From an uncultured Collinsella sp. (GTDB lineage: Bacteria; Actinomycetota; Coriobacteriia; Coriobacteriales; Coriobacteriaceae), in the NCBI GenBank assembly GCA_900752545.1, contig CAADVS010000081.1, forward strand, positions 1 through 8,441: 8,441 bases of DNA, read 5' to 3'. The notes beneath the pieces were generated by a model, which ran no database searches, was not told the DNA's origin, and worked only from the letters and a program-made list of their open reading frames with translations. Both the position numbers and the translations under genes were made by a program. Shown one piece after another: positions 5,742-8,441 of the stretch (the stretch's first letter is position 1; the number at the start of each line of letters is the position of its first letter).

Positions 5742-7721
5742 TTACGCTCCATCCCGTGTATGCTCGGACTCAAACTCTTCAATCGCCGCCATAAACTGCT
5801 CGCCAAAGGCATCGGCCTTTTTCTCGCCAATGCCGTTGACCTGGACAAGCTCGTCGCGCGTCTGCGGGCGCAGGCGGCACAGACCGCGTAGGGCCTTGTC
5901 GGAGAAGACCATGTACGGCGCCATCTCCAGCTCGGTCGAGATCTCCTTGCGCAGGGCGCGCAGGCGTTCGAACAGCTCGACATCGTCGCCCACGCGCGGG
6001 CGCTGATCCAACTCGGCCTCCTCGCGCAGCAGATCCACCGCACGGCGGGCGCGGGCCGAGGCCTTGCGCTTGGACGCGCGACGCTTAACGGTAAAGGCAA
6101 ACGCCTCGTCCTCGACCTCGCCGGCGCGCGGGCCCAGCCCCACGACCGGGTACTGCCCCTGCGAGGTGGCCAAATAACCGCGGCCGCACAGCTGGCCGAT
6201 GATGTCCTTGATGCGCCCGACCGATTCGCTCGACAGCTCACCGTAGCCGCGGTCCTCGTCCAGATGCATCTGGCGAATGCGCTCGGTGTTGCCGCCGTGA
6301 AGCACGTCGGCGATGAGCGACTTGCCAAAGCGCATGGGACGCGTGGCCACATAGCGCACGGCAGCGCGGGCCATATCGGTGACGTCCTCGACCTCGAACT
6401 GCGTGAGGCAGTTGCTGCAGTTGCCGCAGCCCTCGGCCTCGTCCGTGGCGGCGCTGCCCGTACCAGCCGCGGCATGCTCGGCCGCGGCTTCGTCGCCAAA
6501 GTAGCGCAGCATGTATTCGCGCAGGCAGCCAGTGGTATTGCAGTAGCCCTCCATCTGGCTGAGAAGGCGGTAGCGGTTCTGGAGCGCCCACGCGCGCTGC
6601 TCGTCGTCGAGCGCCTCGTCGGCCACATCGCCGCGGTCGATCAGAAAGCGGCGCATGCGAAAATCGTTGCCGTTCCACAGCAAATGGCAGCTGGCCGGGT
6701 CGCCGTCGCGGCCGGCGCGGCCCGCCTCCTGGTAGTAGGCCTCGATGCTCTCGGGCACGTTGTTGTGGATTACGTAGCGCACGTTGGGCTTGTCGATGCC
6801 CATGCCAAAGGCGTTGGTGGCAACCATCACCTGGATATCGTCGTCGATAAAGGCGCGCTGGCTTTGGCGGCGGGCGTCGTTGCCCATGCCGGCATGGTAG
6901 CGGCCAACGCGAATGCCGCTGGGGCCCAGCGCCTCGGCAAGCTCGCCCGCCAGCGCATCGACCGTCTTGCGGGTTGAGCAATACACGATGCCGCTCTCGC
7001 CCGAATGCGCAATCACGTAGTCGCGCACCCAGGCAGTCTTGGCCTTGTCGCCCATCTCCTCGCAGCCAAAGTAGAGGTTCTTGCGATCGAAGCCCGTCAC
7101 CACCGTCGCGGGGTTTTGCAGGCCGAGCATCTGCTGGATATCGGCACGCACACGCTCGGTCGCCGTAGCGGTAAAGGCAGCCACGATGGGGCGCTGCGGC
7201 AGGGAATCGATGAACTCGCGAATCTGCAGGTAGGCGGGGCGAAAATCCTGGCCCCATTGGCTCACGCAGTGCGCCTCGTCAATGGCCACGAGCGGCACGC
7301 CAATGCCACCGTCCGCCGCGGCCTCCTGCGCAAAGGCTAAAAAGCGCGGCTCGAGCAGGCGCTCGGGCGCCACGTACATAAGCTGGTAGCGACCCTCGCG
7401 CGCCCGCTTGAGCACGGTGTTTTGCTGGGCCGGGGTAAGGCTGGAGTTGAGATAGCTGGGTCGCGCACCCGCCGCGAGCAACGCACGGGTCTGGTCCTCC
7501 ATCAGCGACAGCAGCGGGCTCACCACAAAGGTGATGCCGGGCAGCATGAGCGCGGGCACCTGGTAGCAAATGGACTTGCCGGCGCCCGTGGGCATAACGC
7601 CCAGCGCATCGCGACCGGCAAGGATCGCATCGACCATGCGGTCCTGTCCCGGGCGAAACGAGGTGTAGCCAAAATAGGCGCCGAGCGTGTCGAGCGCCAT
7701 CTGCTGCATGCTATCGGTCAT
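5742..7721 (-). CDS. recQ: ATP-dependent DNA helicase RecQ
   Basis: This 659-residue protein has the full RecQ architecture. The SF2 helicase core carries Q-motif FRPGQ (22-26), Walker A MPTGAGKS (43-50), DEAH (148-151) directly followed by the RecQ aromatic loop QWGQDFRPAY (155-164), motif III TATAT (184-188), and motif VI QEAGRAGRDG (331-340). The RQC region has zinc-binding Cys399 and CGNCSNC (Cys432, 435, 438). A winged helix follows, then a C-terminal HRDC domain (about 582-655, with PYMVFSDKAL and VNGIGEKKA). It unwinds DNA 3' to 5' in recombination and repair. A poorly conserved Ala-rich insertion (about 411-430) widens the gap between the first and second zinc Cys compared with E. coli. 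ATG at 7721 has a modest AGGA 4 nt upstream; Met5 has no ribosome binding site. It heads the unit recQ - GntR. Confidence 0.97.
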   Translation of the reverse strand: MTDSMQQMALDTLGAYFGYTSFRPGQDRMVDAILAGRDALGVMPTGAGKSICYQVPALMLPGITFVVSPLLSLMEDQTRALLAAGARPSYLNSSLTPAQQNTVLKRAREGRYQLMYVAPERLLEPRFLAFAQEAAADGGIGVPLVAIDEAHCVSQWGQDFRPAYLQIREFIDSLPQRPIVAAFTATATERVRADIQQMLGLQNPATVVTGFDRKNLYFGCEEMGDKAKTAWVRDYVIAHSGESGIVYCSTRKTVDALAGELAEALGPSGIRVGRYHAGMGNDARRQSQRAFIDDDIQVMVATNAFGMGIDKPNVRYVIHNNVPESIEAYYQEAGRAGRDGDPASCHLLWNGNDFRMRRFLIDRGDVADEALDDEQRAWALQNRYRLLSQMEGYCNTTGCLREYMLRYFGDEAAAEHAAAGTGSAATDEAEGCGNCSNCLTQFEVEDVTDMARAAVRYVATRPMRFGKSLIADVLHGGNTERIRQMHLDEDRGYGELSSESVGRIKDIIGQLCGRGYLATSQGQYPVVGLGPRAGEVEDEAFAFTVKRRASKRKASARARRAVDLLREEAELDQRPRVGDDVELFERLRALRKEISTELEMAPYMVFSDKALRGLCRLRPQTRDELVQVNGIGEKKADAFGEQFMAAIEEFESEHTRDGA

Positions 7722-7745
7722 GGTTTCCTAACGTTCAAGTCATCT

Positions 7746-7780
7746 GCCGCCGATTATACGCCGCCATGCGGACCGGTGCC
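7746..7780 (-). promoter_or_regulatory. Promoter of recQ
   Basis: On the minus strand there is a perfect TATAAT (plus-strand ATTATA, 7753-7758). At 17-bp spacing the -35 is GGCACC, which is poor. The expected start near 7746 leaves a leader of about 24 nt before the recQ ATG. Confidence 0.6.
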
Positions 7781-7899
7781 GCACGGCTGTCGGCCACGGG
7801 CAACGCAATCCAAAAGGAACGAGCGTGGGATTTTTGGACACTTTCCCAACGGCTAATCTCTTGACAAGCGCGCAAACGTCGCTGGTTGAGCATAAGTCA
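7781..7899. other. Non-coding stretch between the recQ promoter and the IS110 upstream region
   Basis: No gene is seen. It holds a small hairpin (TGGGA 7826-7830 with TCCCA 7844-7848, loop 13 nt) and the sequence GATTTTTGGACA (7829-7840), whose complement recurs upstream of the dehydrogenase gene. It also holds a lone TTGACA at 7861-7866 with no -10 at proper distance. The left boundary of the IS110 element probably lies in this stretch or shortly after it, but I cannot place it. Confidence 0.4.
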
Positions 7900-8028
7900 G
7901 ACACTATGACCCAATCCAGGGGCACGGAAACGACAGGAGCCCCCGCTCGTGACCGCGGGTCGGGGCTGCGACAATGTTGTTGAAGTGCCAGAGGCGCAGC
8001 CGCGCCGCAACGAGGTTGGGAGGCTCCC
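7900..8028 (+). ncRNA. Candidate bridge RNA region of the IS110-family element
   Basis: IS110-group elements such as IS621 encode a bridge RNA of about 180 nt between their left end and the transposase start. This GC-rich stretch fills that position and has several possible helices. AGCCCC (7938-7943) pairs with GGGGCT (7962-7967). GGCGC (7993-7997) pairs with GCGCC (8002-8006) around a 4-nt loop. GTTG (7979-7982) pairs with CAAC (8008-8011), leaving a 10-nt internal loop at 7983-7992 of the type that could hold guide sequence. A possible -10 (TATGAC, 7905-7910) stands near the start. Such elements form their full promoter only when the excised ends are joined (family knowledge). Guide pairing could not be verified because the right end is outside the window. 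The exact limits are a guess. Confidence 0.35.
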
Positions 8029-8441
8029 GTGCCTAGATATTCTACCGCCTTCGGAATGGACGTACACCTCAGGTCCACCACCGTCTGCGCGCTCGACGCG
8101 GAGACGGGCGAGACAGTGACGAGGAGGTTCCGCGGCAACCCGTGGGGCGAGGTCGCGGAGTGGATGTCGGGCTTCCCGGGCCCGTCGCTCGCCGCCTACG
8201 AGAGCGGCTGCCTCGGCTTCGCCCCGCAGAGGGAGCTCTCCGGGCTCGGCGTCGACTGCGTCGTCGCGGCCGTCTCCAAGGTCCCGAGGTCGGCGGCAGA
8301 CTTCTCGTCCAAGAACGACCGCAACGACGCGGCCAGGATGGCCAAGGCGATACTGTCGCACGACGTCACCCCGGTATGGGTGCCGTCCCCCGAGATCGAG
8401 GGGCTCAGGGACCTCGCCGGGGCCCACGACGCGGCGACCGC
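8029..8441 (+). mobile_element. IS110-family transposase (DEDD/RuvC-like), N-terminal part
   Basis: From GTG at 8029 the frame stays open to the right edge, giving 137 residues. They match the N-terminal RuvC-like domain of IS110 transposases. FGMDVH carries Asp11, AAYESGCLGF carries Glu58, and SSKNDRNDAARMA carries Asp97 and Asp100. This is the DEDD tetrad at nearly the spacing of IS621 (11, 60, 102, 105). The C-terminal domain with the catalytic serine lies beyond the window, so intactness is unknown. GTG is chosen because GGGAGG (8018-8023) lies 5 nt upstream and no in-frame start precedes it. ATG at codon 10 lacks a ribosome binding site. Arg codons are AGG 7, AGA 1, CGC 2, against CGN only in the dehydrogenase gene, consistent with acquired DNA. 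The enzyme would catalyse RNA-guided excision and insertion of the element. Confidence 0.92.

Noticed and set aside
6264..6977. Open frame of 237 codons on the plus strand within recQ
   Set aside because: Antisense shadow of a protein with all RecQ motifs intact.
7861..7866. TTGACA as a complete promoter for the IS110 gene or bridge RNA
   Set aside because: No -10-like hexamer lies 16-18 nt downstream. The nearest TATGAC is far too distant.
7897..8427. Open frame of 176 codons on the minus strand at the right edge
   Set aside because: It is antisense to the IS110 transposase, whose DEDD motifs fix the true strand and frame.

Overview
The window looks like chromosomal DNA of a GC-rich, fermentative, gut-type actinobacterium, most likely a Coriobacteriia member such as Collinsella. 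This rests on the GC-rich codon use, the protein families present and the repeat style; no rRNA or other marker gene is present to confirm it. It carries five complete housekeeping or metabolic genes and one complete regulator. A peptidase gene is cut by the left edge and a mobile-element gene is cut by the right edge.

Layout. (1) 1-614, plus strand: the C-terminal end of a large M16C (presequence-protease-like) metallopeptidase, followed by a strong hairpin terminator. (2) 749-1345, plus: 5-formyltetrahydrofolate cyclo-ligase, with an unusual hairpin just upstream of its ribosome binding site. (3) 1380-2306, minus, convergent with it: MetA, a homoserine O-acyltransferase. Its Glu111 predicts acetyl-CoA rather than succinyl-CoA as donor. 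(4) 2517-3494, plus, divergent from metA: an NAD-dependent L-lactate / L-2-hydroxyisocaproate dehydrogenase with its own promoter and a textbook terminator. (5) 3595-3788: a long imperfect palindrome (60-nt arms, 52 of 60 positions paired) in the intergenic region, probably a dispersed repeat. (6) 3871-7721, minus: recQ, then a GntR/UTRA regulator starting 2 nt after the recQ stop, then a FrlB-like SIS-domain gene. The SIS gene has its own promoter flanked by two copies of a 17-bp sequence, the probable GntR operators. (7) 8029-8441, plus: the start of an IS110-family (DEDD) transposase. The roughly 130-160 nt of structured non-coding DNA before it is where IS110-group elements encode their bridge RNA.

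How the parts work together. The GntR protein and the SIS gene form a plausible regulator-target pair for a phosphorylated sugar-amine (Amadori-type) compound. The kinase and transporter that such a pathway needs are not in the window. MetA and the formyl-THF cyclo-ligase both touch one-carbon/methionine metabolism, but they are convergent and not an operon. The most interesting items are the IS110 left end with its candidate bridge RNA, the large palindromic repeat, and the paired operators at the SIS promoter.
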